Shown piece after piece: positions 1 to 10,927 of a DNA stretch of 28,409 nucleotides (its first letter is position 1; each line of letters begins with the position of its first letter). Source of the stretch: Rhynchonema sp. JSB1_4 (Eukaryota; Nematoda; Chromadorea; Monhysterida; Xyalidae); NCBI GenBank assembly GCA_030248065.1, contig JASAMV010008458.1, positions 1 to 28,409 on the forward strand, in the 5' to 3' direction. A program made the translations under genes and the position numbers. The notes below the pieces were generated by a model. It searched no databases and was not told the origin of the DNA. It saw nothing but the letters and a program-made list of their open reading frames with translations.

Positions 1-42
1 GCGTCGCAGCGGATGGCGAAATGACGGAGTCTCCGACTTTTG
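1..42 (-). CDS. Possible next SLC4 exon at the left edge (tentative)
   Basis: A minus-strand acceptor (…CATTTAG) at 43-45 would open a phase-0 reading of 14 codons, QKSETPSFRHPLRR, which continues off the window. It would follow the exon ending at 1247 and could be the linker before the membrane domain. The peptide is too short and too variable a region to identify. An intron of about 1.2 kb would separate it from the previous exon. Confidence 0.25.
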
Positions 43-1246
43 CTAAATGGCAAGATTTGGAGTCGAAGCAGTTTTTTAAATGTTGACAAAACACTTCTAC
101 ATTATGCATACAAGAAAAAAACAACTAACGGATTGCACGGACATATTTCGGGTGGGCAACTATTTGTAGAGACGACTGGGCGTTCTGCTGTCTGATTTTG
201 ATGCCATGCCGGAACTTACAGGGACAATTTCCTGTCGCCGAAACATTTCGGCTAATCGTTTCTTTAACCTCCAAATTTGTTGTTAAACGAGTAATGGGTG
301 GAATCAAGGTTGCGCGGTGCCGCCCTCTGATACTACTGCTTTTGCTGTGTTGCGCCTGCTTTGCGCGATTGCGTTGTGTTTGTTCGTTGATGTGCTTCAC
401 AACAACGCGACGTAAGAACACGTCGTCTGTCTGAAATACAGCAGCGCTTATCAACATTTTCAATCTGTGATATTCTTGTTTGATCGCATGTACGTACGAT
501 GTTATGGTCATGCTATGTATGTACATGTGCGGCTGGTAGGTATGTACCTCGATGTCCAGAAACAAAACAAGTGTTAAAATTTGAATTCATCTAGAATTTG
601 TTCTGCATATTCGATTGAAATCGCAGAAGTGCAACTACGATCCAAGTACCGTAACGTGTACACTGCTGCCACAAATAGAAAGATCGGGACTGATTCAGAA
701 CACACAACCATAACGACGAGTTGCATGGATGCAACAGCACTTGGACCAGCAAGCAGACAGCTCTATTTCCTTGGAAAACACAAAACCTTTGCGAACACCA
801 CTGCAACTGGCTGCGATTTGGAGAATTCAGCCCACCTCCACTCTGTGCAGTGCACAAAATGACCAGTGTACATTATTACACTCAATAAAACAGTAAATTT
901 TTACAATACACAGTCCGTGTGGTCACATACGCACAACAGGCGCAACTGGCTGAGCTTCGTAACGTTTCACTGTAATGGTCATCATGCATTTTACCTTCAT
1001 ACAATCGGTAATTGGAGATAATTTTGGCATAAACCAATTAAACAGCACATATATCTTATGGTTCAATGAGGAGACTTATTAATTATAGTAGCCGTTATGT
1101 TGGGCATGGGGGCCTACGACGGGACCATGAGCAAACGCGACCAAAACAATCAATGAGCGTTGGATAATATCATACAAACACCAATGCTGCGCATATCATA
1201 TCAAATATTTTCTTTTCGATCAAGTGAGAACAAAATAACGACCCAC
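43..1246 (-). other. Presumed SLC4 intron or unassigned sequence
   Basis: No exon of the SLC4 gene or of any other gene was recognised in either orientation. The open frames here lack splice support and family motifs. Scattered TATGTA-rich stretches are present at 480-550. If the exon at 1-42 is real, this is one intron. Confidence 0.4.
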
Positions 1247-4200
1247 CTTGAGATCACAGGGCGGCACAATCGTACTGCCGCTCAGAAATCGATTGACCGA
1301 TTCTAGCAGCAATACTCGATTGACTGCTTGATTGGCAATGAAGAAGAATGACTGCAAAATGACGTTGATTGAGATGGGTGATACACTTTGAGGGTTGCTA
1401 ATGATAATCGTCAACTGACCGGATCGGCCATCAGCGTCGCGATGCACCGGCCGATTTCGTGATATTGATTGTGCCAGTGGTTGCTCTTCGGTCCCAAGAT
1501 CACGAAAACGAACCGAACGGGTAGCGAATCGTGCAATTCTGGCACAAACGGCGGGCCCCCCAGGCCCACCATCGCGAACATAACACTGTTGAGCGCTGTG
1601 ATCTCGGCTGAGTACACCTGATGTTTCAATGACATGTGGACTAAGTTGTGGTGACATTGAGTACGATCCAACCAGCCACGAGCTCACAAGACACTTTTTT
1701 AAAGCTGGCTTGGCCAGACCCAATGGTGGTCCGGTTCCACGTCTGTCGAAAGTTTCGAATACAAAAGCAAAAGAATAGGCCTATGGACGATCTGGCCAAG
1801 TTGGCTTCAAAAAAGTATTTCATGGGCATTTGGATAGTCTTTTATACAGATGTAGGACACATCTTAGCACAATACGTATCGGACCGGTAGTGTGTTACTG
1901 TACAGTTACCCACATATGCAAAGAAGTAGTGCGAACCAACTCCACAACTACGTACATATTATACATACCAACATACGTATAAGTATAGAGGATAAAATGA
2001 GAGGGCCAGAGCTGTAGAGGGTAGACAGCGTTCAATAAAACATCTGAAATTTTTGCTTTGAGCAATAGGCGCCTGATCGTAACGACGAATCGTGTTATTG
2101 CTTCAGCCGAAACTGTAGTGCATACTTTGATTGTGCAGACTTGCTCAGGGACATCGGAGAGAGAGCGTGCACTCACTTGTGACACCACCATCGACGGAGG
2201 CAGCTCTTTGTTCTGTGCCGGTTCGGCTTGTTGCTGATGTAGTAGCTGTTGTTGTTGACGAGCTTTCAGCACTTGTTGTTCCTTCACTTGTTGAGCTTCT
2301 TTGTCCATCGTCAGACTTGATAGACCCGTGGATATCGTCTCTGGAAATGGTTAGATTACTGGCGCCGTGCATATGTAATGTAAGGTGTGGGTGTGTCTGG
2401 CGCTACGAATACAAATGCAGGCGAACGTGCGGGCAGTTCCTGATGTATGTATGTGCAATCCATCGGCTCATGGCACTTTTTATACACACAGGGCATGCAG
2501 CAGCGCATGCCATTTTCTAAACAAAATGTACACTTTGGGCGAGTGTCATACTTTGATGACCGCTTTTTAATTTATCCGATTTTCATTTGCTACTTGCGAT
2601 AACACTTTTCTGTCCTGTTGCAGAATTTGGGGATGTTTCAACGGATAACTGCAGAGAATAGATGCTTTCATTGACGGCAGTAATGTAGCACGCAGCCTGT
2701 GTGAGCGAGTGCCATGAGCTGGCGGATTGCCTATACATTAGGACCCGTGTGAGAACACAAGATTTGTAAACAGCACGGCATGAATACTCCAATAGCATCT
2801 CTTCCCCCTAACCATGCGGTCGTTGACTGGATTTGGTGAGCAGTCGATTCATCTGAATCTGTGACGTCGATCGTCCCCTCAGCATCATCTTCTTCTCTTG
2901 CGTGGCGCGCCTGAAACAGCAAGACGAGTTTGATATATTCGCATTCGCAATGACGAGGCCTGGTGCACCGCCGGGTAGTGAAAAGAATCCGAATAGACGT
3001 CCACTGGGCAGAAATACAACGCGCTGCGTGTAGTTTATTTTTTTTCGACCATTAAAATGTTTAGCTGACGCTATATTTTTGATTATTAATAAACAAAACA
3101 TTGGAGCACAAACCAGCTCTTTCGTCGTGTCGCCTCATCGCGTTCGAACAGTTGTCGATTCCACGCTATTTTCGTCGGCGTTTTCGCCAATTTTAACACC
3201 GTTCGATCACCGGACACCGGCCTGAAACCGCTGCTGACTGTTAACATGCATATTTACATGTTTAACGGTCGCTGTAACTAAGAAGAACTAACCGCCTGGC
3301 CTTTGTGAGACAGGCATAGACCAGCTGGGCTCGGTCGGTGCTCATGTTGTAGACGTGTGCTATCGATTTGGTCAATTGATGCATTATCGATTCGAAATCA
3401 TCCGTTGATTCGTCCAGCACCAACACACCTGCGAATTAGGTTACGGTATGGATTATGGTAGATACAGTAACCATAGTGACCGACCATTGGCCAAACACCG
3501 TTTCAATTGATTGACAGCCTCGACTGCCAGCAAAGCAACATGCGGACGACCAAAATGACGATCAGCACCGGTTACCTGCAAGCACTCTGGCTGGTTGATG
3601 TTTCAAGATGAAGTCGCACATTTACAAATGTACGTCTGTATATTGGTAACAAAGCAAAACGGTCAGCTTAGCTTATCGCTCACCGTTTCCTCATACTTCA
3701 TCCAACGAGCGGTTTGGTGCCAAGACAATGAATGACAAATGGTCTCTGCTCGAAGATCGTACAGCTCGACTAGCGACTGAAACATTCAGACGTTTTGTTT
3801 CGGAAACCTTTGATGCTCATGACACTACAAAAGGGTATTGACAAAAGGTGCTGATGAAAACAGTTGGACATTCCGTGCGGTTGGTTTGATGCGAGGCTCG
3901 CTGACCTGGTATTCACTGAAAGTTACTTTATTTGTTTCACTGTACCTGACTGCGAGCGATGGCACGGTCGTTGTGCTCGGACGCGCGTGTGGCGACACTT
4001 TGTGCCAACGATTGGTCACTGATGTCTTGAGTGTGATGGACGCCAGGCTCATCCTCCTCCTCGCCCACTGTGAACTTGGCAGCGCTCGCACCGATTTTGA
4101 TGGAACGCATCGATCGACTCTTCAGATTCGCTAGTGTTACTGTAATATTAGAATTGGTCATGTCATCTCTGCACAGACTCAAAGTGAAGCAGCACGCACG

Positions 4201-5469
4201 CAGTCTGGTTGAGCGAGTACAATACACTGACCGATATCAAAATCAAACACTGTGAACGGTGCCGGTCCCGGTCAAATCAGATTCACTCGCATGTTGCTAA
4301 TTTTGATCCGCGTAAAGGTTGTTCAAGGCACTGCGGTTCTGCTTCACTTCATCGGTAATTTATGGTACGTTTTCCGGAAGCGAGAATGATGAAACCAACC
4401 AGATAAATTCGACACCATTGAAGTGATTGAATGACCCAACAGTGAATGCTTTGACGCAGTCATGGCTGCTCTCGACATCAAATGTTCACTGCTTTTATTC
4501 GAAGGGCAGCGCTGAATGGGTTAAGGTACTCAAAACTCGTGTTTTGAAAAATTCTCGTGTTCACATTTTTGGCTGGCTTTTTTTCTCACTTGAGCTCAAC
4601 CCAAGTTAAGCCGATACACAGCATGAGCTGGTTGTCGTGTTTTTACTTAAATTATGTTAACCCTATAGTCTTATAGTTACCGACAATAACCTCCATCTGT
4701 TCCTCGAGTCTTGGCAATGCCATGGTTGTGGTGCGATGTTTGTGACGTGCAATTTCGGCCATTGTGTTCACATGATTAGTGTCCACTTCCTGACGTTTCG
4801 GCAGACTCGGCATCGAGCTGCATGCGAAGCGGGGATGCTGCAAAATGCAACTAACTGGCCTCGCACTCACAGGTCGTGGGGCTCATTGACCAACTACATG
4901 ATCAAGTTGATGTTTCACCGACCACCACAATGCCCCCGTTGTGATCATAGACGTTGTCGTGATCGTACGTGGATGCGTTCACCCTCATATCGTGAATGCG
5001 ACCACTGTTCAATGTTTGGCGACTGCGCACTTCCGCCAGCATTCGACTCATGTTTCGATCCTCGCTATCCTGAAGTTGTAAGATCGCCTGCCGCAGGATA
5101 ATAAACTCATCATGGGAAATAATGGCGCATGATAAATACAATCCCAGACGATCATTTTTGATCACAGCATCATGGAAACCATATCAAACTGATCAACTCG
5201 CCAATTGATCACAAAAGGTGAACCCAAAGCGGACTATAAGCCCAAACCACCGTCGGCATTTGACCAGCTACATGTCAATTGGATAAAATAGGCTGCTGAC
5301 TGCCTGATGACAATGGTTGACGCACTAGATGTATGGTATCCAAAGTGTGCACCCACCTCGGTCACTTCACTCTGGTTGTCCGCCTCCTCACGTTCATCCT
5401 CATCCTCAGCGATCGCGAATTGCGCCCCGCGAATTGAATGGGTCGAATAGTTAGTGCGAGACTCGAGTG
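1247..5469 (-). CDS. SLC4-family bicarbonate transporter, N-terminal cytoplasmic domain (partial, 11 exons)
   Basis: Anion/bicarbonate exchanger or sodium-bicarbonate cotransporter of the plasma membrane; only the cytosolic domain is here. Exons in transcription order: 5469-5357, 5087-4923, 4837-4681, 4139-3946, 3776-3684, 3575-3485, 3428-3293, 2910-2813, 2340-2177, 1617-1420, 1351-1247. All junction phases agree (about 504 codons). Family marks seen: an acidic strand KFTVGEEEDE, then TARWMKYEE, GRPHVALLAVEAVNQLKRC, LANG followed by VLVLDE, and PVRFVFVILGP with YHEIGRCIATLMADP. These match the order of TARWxKFEE, KPHVATL, NGxVLLD, PxRFLFxLLGP and YHEIGRxxATLM in SLC4 proteins. The last exon aligns with the LLxGIDEFLDQVTVLPP segment. 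A glutamine-rich stretch (exon 2340-2177) sits where vertebrate paralogues have a variable loop. No start codon was found; exon 5469-5357 enters in phase 1, so upstream exons exist. The membrane domain lies left of base 1. Family is near certain; subfamily is undecided. The three most upstream exons are less sure. Confidence 0.85.
1672..1825. repeat. Small foldback repeat, copy 1
   Basis: The left part has CCAGCCACGAGCTCACAAG followed by a T-run and AAAGCTGGCTTGGCCAGA. The right part (about 1785-1815) reads back in the opposite sense (TCTGGCCAAGTTGGCTTC, then an A-run). A related inverted pair bounds 8198-8558. It lies in the SLC4 intron between exons 2340-2177 and 1617-1420. It looks like a short inverted-repeat transposon; no target duplication was resolved. 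Confidence 0.5.
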
Positions 5470-6007
5470 CTATAGGGAACACATGGCAATCGCAATTATT
5501 TCATTTGTTCTCAGTTGCAGGATTTGGGGTATAGTTTAACATAACTGCATATACCTGACCTGCGCTCGTCTGTGAAAACATAACCAGAAATGGAACACCA
5601 AAATTTTTTTATCAAAGCGAACTTGAACTAACGATGGCGATTCGTTTTCCATGAGTTGTTCCTATTGGAGAAAGGGTCGGTTCCCATGATGTTGGCGAGC
5701 AAATTGAAGCAGTGTTCGCTTAATGAATCGGAGAACACAGACTGAATCGGTTGATTAAATGGAATTATCGATCAGTTCAGCAACGGTTGATGGTTGTTAT
5801 TCACAAAATGAAGACTTCAATCAGGCGTCCTGGGAGCTGTGCGCTCCGCTGTTACCAGAAAGAAAAGTGGATTGGTGGCGTACTCGGAAAACTCATGGTC
5901 CGATACAACAGAGATATAAAATGCAAAGCGCGTGAGTTCGATTCCCATGCCAACGTCATTTTTTGTGCACAAACGATTTCGGATTCTACCGTACTTCATC
6001 TGATCGA

Positions 6008-6360
6008 AGCCCCCTCCTAATAGAAGGGCCACCTCAATAGACGCCCCCCTCTCAGATCACAGTTGAAAAAATGGAAGCCCCTCCTAGTAGAAGCCCTCCC
6101 CCCAATATTTGTTCGGTGTCCTTTTCACAAACACGAACATTTCATCACAAATTCTCATTTTTGGTACATTAATGTTCACTGATTGTAATTTCGGTCTGTT
6201 TCAGACCATTTGTTGGTATGAGGAACACCCCTTAGTGCAGTATTTTTGCATTTTGGTAAGCTTGTTATTGAAAACAACGAGCTTCCTTTCTTTTCGTCAA
6301 ACACACCTAAAAAACAGAAGCCCCCTCCTATAAGGCCCCTCTAACAGAAGCCCCGCTAAA
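6008..6360. repeat. Clustered AGAAGCCCC-type motif arrays flanking a core
   Basis: Variants of AGAAGCCCCCTCCT recur about four times in 6012-6105 and about three times in 6315-6355, all in one orientation, on either side of about 210 bp of unrelated A/T-rich sequence. This array-core-array layout resembles the hAT-like elements at 9484-12105, but I could not find terminal inverted repeats or a target duplication. It lies in a gene-free region. Confidence 0.5.
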
Positions 6361-7587
6361 ACCATGGTTGAAAAGTAAGCACAGGGCTTGAGGAAGTATG
6401 TACGGTATACGTGCGTTCCAATCATCGTACATCGCGAAACGCAAACCCACACATTTGCCAATAGAGACATTATCCAGACTTGCCGTTTGTCAGACAGACC
6501 AGCCGAGATACATACATACATAAACAGAAAAAACTACTTTAGCAGAGCGCCTGTTATCCAAGTGTGATAGGTCCTGCTGGCTGGAGCCTCACCTCAGTCT
6601 AACCCTGTGAATAGAAAGTTTGACCGAAGCCTCAGAGAACGAAAAAAACTCCAATGATCATCAACATGTAAGGTCGAATGAACGCACAATCTGCCACTCA
6701 TCTGGGACTGCTCTTCTTCGCGCTGTGGAGATTACAGTTTTCACTCAAACCACCTGCACTGTTGCCCAGGTGCGTTGGCACGAAAAATGCGCAGATGATG
6801 TAGCCAAAAAATCACACAGAGAACCCAATGAGAACGCGGTTAAATCCACCCATTACTTTGATTCGTTTATGTTTATGCTGTATTGCTGCCATTTTCTGAC
6901 CATTAAAATCGGAGCACGGTTGTTTGCAAAGCAAATAGGAGGGTCGAAAATGAGAGCGTACGCAGATACGAACACCACCAGTGATGATAACAAACGGAAC
7001 ACAGTATCAATTATTGAGACTACGCCGTGGTCACCACGGGAACTTCGTTGAGATAAGGAAGGACGAGGCAGGAACAGCAGCAGCAAAATGCAGAGTTCAA
7101 CGAAGCATTGCTTCAGTTACTGATATAATACACCTGCCGGTAGCATCCATACTGTACATAGGTTTGGGGTTAAACCACAGAAAACAACACGGGCAAAAGT
7201 AACATAAAGGTTTGAGCATCCCGAAATGCAGTATGTACGAACACGGTGGCCATCAATACGACAGGTATCATTTTTTCATTGTCAGCGAAACTTGGGTCAA
7301 AATGTTGTGTGTATTCCACAATTCTGGTTACATCATTGGCAAACATTGACTAGATTTTTGTCCCATCTGGACGCCTAATCTTAATAATGTCCATCATAAT
7401 AATGCATTAAGCCGAACAGATCAAAGGCAAAATGTCCCTCGCGAGATCCTCATACTGTGCACCACTGGCGCACGATGTCCCCTGGTGTGCATGTGAGGTG
7501 GCTTCAGGGGAAAAGTGTTTTGGATGTACTGCAAGTGTTGCATGGGGGTTGTTTGTCGAACTCTTGTTTTGGCCAAGCACCAGAAGC

Positions 7588-7863
7588 GGGATGGGGGGAA
7601 TTCACAAAACAAAGTCAAGCTCACCGTCAAGCTCAACGTGAAAGTCCAAAATCAGATGTTTTATCCAAATACTCCTCCAAAATGCTTGTGCTATCCTTGA
7701 GATAACAGTATCCCGAGAAATACACCCAACCATGCACAACAACTTGTCATATTCTACTTCTCGTTTCGAAAATCGCGTCCGCTGTATGAGTCAGCGTGAC
7801 GCCGAAACATCTGACTTTGAACCTTGACGTTGGGCTTGACTTTGTTTTGTGAATTCCACCCAA
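7588..7863. repeat. Inverted repeat with arms of about 60-70 bp
   Basis: The left arm, starting GAATTCACAAAACAAAGTCA near 7590, is the reverse complement of the right arm ending TGACTTTGTTTTGTGAATTC near 7856. The match extends on the loop side through an AAACATCTGA / TCAGATGTTT pair. About 140 bp separate the arms. The left arm carries one extra GTCAAGCTCA unit. Probably a small miniature transposon; no flanking duplication was identified. Confidence 0.55.
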
Positions 7864-8197
7864 TATTTTGTTTTTGAGTGACATGAAAATTGCGCTTGAC
7901 TATTGGCATACTCAACGCAGTACCAGTGGATGGACTCCAGTCGGTACATTCCCGAGTCCAAGATGATGATGGGAGTATTGAGTGGATAGGCACCGTGTGT
8001 GCACAGGGTACTGCGGCAGTTGATGGCCCTGAGTGAAGCCTGCTGAGCACCAGCCTGAGATCAGAACTCACGGTCCTGTGACAGTAACACTGGGGCTTCG
8101 GTCAATAAATTGAGTTTCCCACTGAATTTGGACTAAGAGGCACGAGGTGAGTCTGTGTTTTGCATTCCTTGTTCCCGAATTGATGTGGTAGTGGTAT

Positions 8198-8558
8198 AGT
8201 CCAGCCACGAACTCATGAGACGACTTATTTTGAAGTTGACTTGAACGGATCCAATAATGTTCCGGTTCCACGTATTTCGGAAATGAAAGAAAGAGAAACG
8301 CATGTATTTTTTAAAAACACGCTCTCCACCTCGGTGCGTAAATTCCCTTTTGACTCTCAAAGCATTTGTGTGTTGAACGACGTTGCTGTTCGCGTAACCA
8401 CGCAACAAATTGAGATCAGCCAGCTGGAATTTGTCATCATGTCTCTCGGCCCAATCTCTTTCTTTTGTTTGCGAAAACCCGTGTAACCGGCGCATTTTTT
8501 GAATCTGGCCAAGCAAGCTTTAAAAAGAGCGTCTCATGAGCACGTGGCTGGACCATAC
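8198..8558. repeat. Small foldback repeat, copy 2
   Basis: CCAGCCACGAACTCATGAGA at the left end matches the reverse complement of the right end (CTCATGAGCACGTGGCTGG at about 8534-8552), with a shared T/A-run and CTTGG segment. It is the same family as the copy at 1672-1825, so it is an interspersed inverted-repeat element. It is about 360 bp long. Confidence 0.55.
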
Positions 8559-8970
8559 ATACCCACTTTAGTGCAAAATGTCGTCATGAACCAAGGGACA
8601 TCACTTGACAACGATAAGGCACACGAAAAATGTGAACACAAAAACATCGAATTCAGCTTGATAAAAAAATCATCGAGCTTGATAAAAATCAAGTTTCTGT
8701 GCATGATCGGATGAAGAGTTTTTAGAGAGTGTGCATATGCCAAAAATATTCGGCAAAGTTGAATATTTGCAACAGCACCTCGCGGTAACTTAATATGCGT
8801 GCACCCTGCAAACAGGCTTGACAACGCTCATGTCCACGCGTAATAGAATGGCACGGCACGGTAGTTCTGACGTGGACTTCATTTTGCGCGCTGACGCGAA
8901 ACTGCCGTATCCTATCTGTGTGTTCGTGTTGACTGGAGTTTTCTGAGGCGACAGAGATTGGCATGGCACT

Positions 8971-9483
8971 GCCTCCCTGGGGGGGGGGAAGGGTGAAGAC
9001 CCAAATTCAGGAAAAAGTCACTTTTTGAGGTAGAAAGTTTGACCGATTTTTGCCCCTTTTTGGAAAAAATTCTCCATAAAAAGGTATTTTGGCGACTTTT
9101 GACATCTTTGACGCCCAAAAATCACCAATTTTAGGCCTAAAAATGCCCATTTTAGGCCTAAAAGTGCCGATTTTAGGCAAAAATGTTTGGCCGGCCCGGC
9201 CCGAGCTCCTAAATCTCCGGCCCGCCCGGTCCGCCCGAATTTTTTGGGTCAGTTTTTTACCTACCCGGTTTTTTCGTGATTTTTTGCGATTTTTCTGAAC
9301 CTATTTTTTGGTGTGGAAAAATGATTGCTTTCAATGAAAATGTTGTCAGATAGACAAGTAATGATCACTTACTTGCCATTGCCGAACCCGCCAGAAATTT
9401 TAATTTTTTTGATTAAAAATCTATTTTTTTAGTAAAAAAGGTTACGGTAGTTCAGATTGAGATCAGAAGCTTCGGGTCGGGGT
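8971..9483. other. G/C- and A-rich repeat, probable remnant of a further modular element
   Basis: This begins with a G run after CACTGCCTCC, followed by A/T-rich sequence in which TTTTAGGCCTAAAA-type units recur at 9130-9178, and then an array of GGCCGGCCCGGCCC-type motifs at 9188-9235. The same GC motif reappears at 10394-10475 beyond the element at 9484-10385, so that element seems to have inserted into this one. Terminal repeats of the host were not found. Confidence 0.45.
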
Positions 9484-10385
9484 CAGTGTGGTGGCAGGCC
9501 AATCGACCCAAGATACCGGGGGGAAGGTTTCGGACTTACTCGAGATACCCCCCAGAGGGTACCCAAGATACCCCTATGGTCCGTCAAAAGACGAAAAAAA
9601 GGCCGTTTTTTGCATGCAATTTTGCTGCAAAATTGGCCTAAAAATGGGTACTTTTTGACATTTTTGCCGAAAATTGGCCTAAAATGACCATTTTTGGGTG
9701 TTTGCGCGGAGCGCGCAATTTTTAGGGGTTCCGAGTTCGAAAAACACCTATTTTTGCCTTTGAAAAGTATAGATCTGCTTACTCGAGATACCCTTTGGGG
9801 TCGGCTCGAGATAGATACCCTTCCCCCCCCCATCCCCCCCTAAGGGTTGACTCGAGATAGATACCCCTTAGGGGGGTGGAATCCCCCCCAGCCCAGGGTA
9901 GTACTTGGGGGGGGGTGGGGGGGGGGTCCCCCCCCAAATTCATCTATCTATCGTCAACACTTTTTGATTTCATCTATCTATCGTCAACACATATGGGCAA
10001 ATCTATCTATCGTCAACAAATTTTGGGAACAATCTATCTATCGTCAACACATTTCGAACCCAAAATTGACATTTTTGCCTCAAAATGGCTCAAAATCGGT
10101 ATTTTTCACCACAAATAGGCAAAAATCGCGCGCTACGCGCGGATTTAGTACATCTATACACATTTTCATTAATATTTACACATTATTACCTACTTAATGC
10201 ACTATACTATACCTTGATTTTTGGCGACCCCCCCCCCACCATCTATCTATCGTCAACAAGTTTGGGTCGACCCCCCCCCAGATTTCGGACTTGGGTCATC
10301 TATCTATCGTCAACACATTTCGGGTCCCAATCTATCTATCGTCAACACCCTGACCAAGTACTACACTGCCCCAGCCACTACAGTG
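9484..10385. mobile_element. Non-autonomous hAT-like element A (host of 9894-10368)
   Basis: Ends: CAGTGTGGTGGCAGG at 9484-9498 and the reverse complement CACTGTAGTGGCTGG at 10371-10385 (12 of 15 match). The flanks 9476-9483 and 10386-10393 are both GTCGGGGT, a perfect 8-bp target duplication as made by hAT transposases. Inside, a motif like ACTCGAGATACCCC recurs about three times near each end (9505-9575 and 9779-9872), all in the same direction. The A-rich core between them holds GCGCGGAGCGCGC at 9704-9716. Without the inserted 475-bp element and its duplication, it is about 419 bp. No transposase gene is present. Confidence 0.85.
9894..10368. mobile_element. Non-autonomous hAT-like element B, copy 1 (475 bp)
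   Basis: Terminal repeats are CAGGGTAGTACTTGG (9894-9908) and, read backwards, CAGTGTAGTACTTGG (10354-10368), 14 of 15 identical. Flanks 9886-9893 and 10369-10376 are both CCCCAGCC, a perfect 8-bp target duplication. The 18-mer ATCTATCTATCGTCAACA occurs seven times in one orientation, four on the left (about 9950-10050) and three on the right (about 10242-10348). The A-rich core has the palindrome CGCGCGCTACGCGCG at 10127-10141. Inserted near the right end of element A. Confidence 0.9.
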
Positions 10386-10393
10386 GTCGGGGT

Positions 10394-10500
10394 GCCCGGC
10401 CCGGCGGGGCCCGATCCCGATCCTCCGAATCTCCGGCCCGGCCCGGCCCCAACCAAAAGCCCAAAATCGCGGCCGGGCCCTGATTGCGGCCTCTGATAGG
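10394..10500. repeat. CCGGCCCGGCCC motif array
   Basis: GC-rich motifs repeat here in the same orientation as those at 9188-9235 (for example CTCCGGCCCG follows AAT in both). Read backwards, the sequence from 10495 begins CAGAGGCCGCAATCAGGGC, which could be a hAT-like terminus. I read it as the right part of the element that was split by insertion of element A. The left terminus was not located. Confidence 0.45.
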
Positions 10501-10617
10501 TTGGTACCCGAAATGTGTTGACGATAGATAGATGACCGAAGTCCGAAATCTGGGGGGTCGACCCAAACTTGTTGACGATAGGTAGACGATGGCAGGGTAC
10601 TCAAAAATCAAGGTATG
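10501..10617. mobile_element. Truncated third copy of element B
   Basis: It matches the right-hand copy (10928-11776), in the same orientation, from about ACCCGAAATGTGTTGACGAT through the GGGTCGACCCAAACTTGTTG stretch to AAAAATCAAGG. Two of the 18-mer motifs remain, the second with base changes (GATAGGTAGACGATGG). Both ends are missing, so it is a dead fragment and older than the two full copies. Confidence 0.7.
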
Positions 10618-10838
10618 GGCCTTTAGGTAAAGGTGTAGCCTTTAGCTTTCTGGGACTGCTTACCATACTGGCTGGCTCATTCTACTGGCTCATTTGCCAA
10701 AATCTACTGGCTCATTTCAAATTCTTACTGGCTCAAAACCCTGGACCAACTGCACTGGTCGATGGGTGGGGTTCTATTTTTGACTTTGAGGCATTTAGGT
10801 AGGAGTTCAACATCTCAATCTCAGTGGGTGGGGGGACA
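10618..10838. repeat. TACTGGCTCA motif array and flanking unique sequence
   Basis: TACTGGCTCA or a close variant occurs four times between 10664 and 10736, spaced about 20 bp apart, in one orientation. It has the style of the subterminal arrays in the neighbouring elements but has only one array and no recognised terminal repeat. The remaining sequence to 10838 shows nothing assignable. Confidence 0.4.
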
Positions 10839-10927
10839 GCCCTGGCCAGTGGTGTAGCTACCCAGGCGGGGCGGCAACCTACTGTACCACCCAAAATGCG
10901 GGGCGGCAACCTACCTACTGTACCAGC

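Larger units (their letters stand above)
5470..8970. other. Gene-free stretch upstream of the SLC4 exons
   Basis: No exon with both splice support and family resemblance was found. The 5' exons and promoter of the SLC4 gene may lie here but could not be picked out. The recognisable content is repeats: the motif arrays at 6008-6360, an inverted repeat at 7588-7863 and a foldback repeat at 8198-8558. The remaining open frames show no protein-like composition. Confidence 0.5.

Noticed and set aside
125..565. 146-codon minus-strand open frame near the left edge
   Set aside because: It shows no SLC4 resemblance, no splice support and no protein-like pattern.
2145..2372. Serine/threonine-rich reading of the SLC4 exon 2340-2177
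   Set aside because: Joining it to the previous exon in the needed phase creates a stop codon. The glutamine-rich frame keeps all phases and matches the next exon, although the serine-rich reading could continue into an alternative acceptor at about 1638.
9847..10604. Overlapping open frames with repeated SIYRQ or IYLSST
   Set aside because: They are translations of the 18-mer arrays of element B, open in several frames only because the repeat lacks stops.
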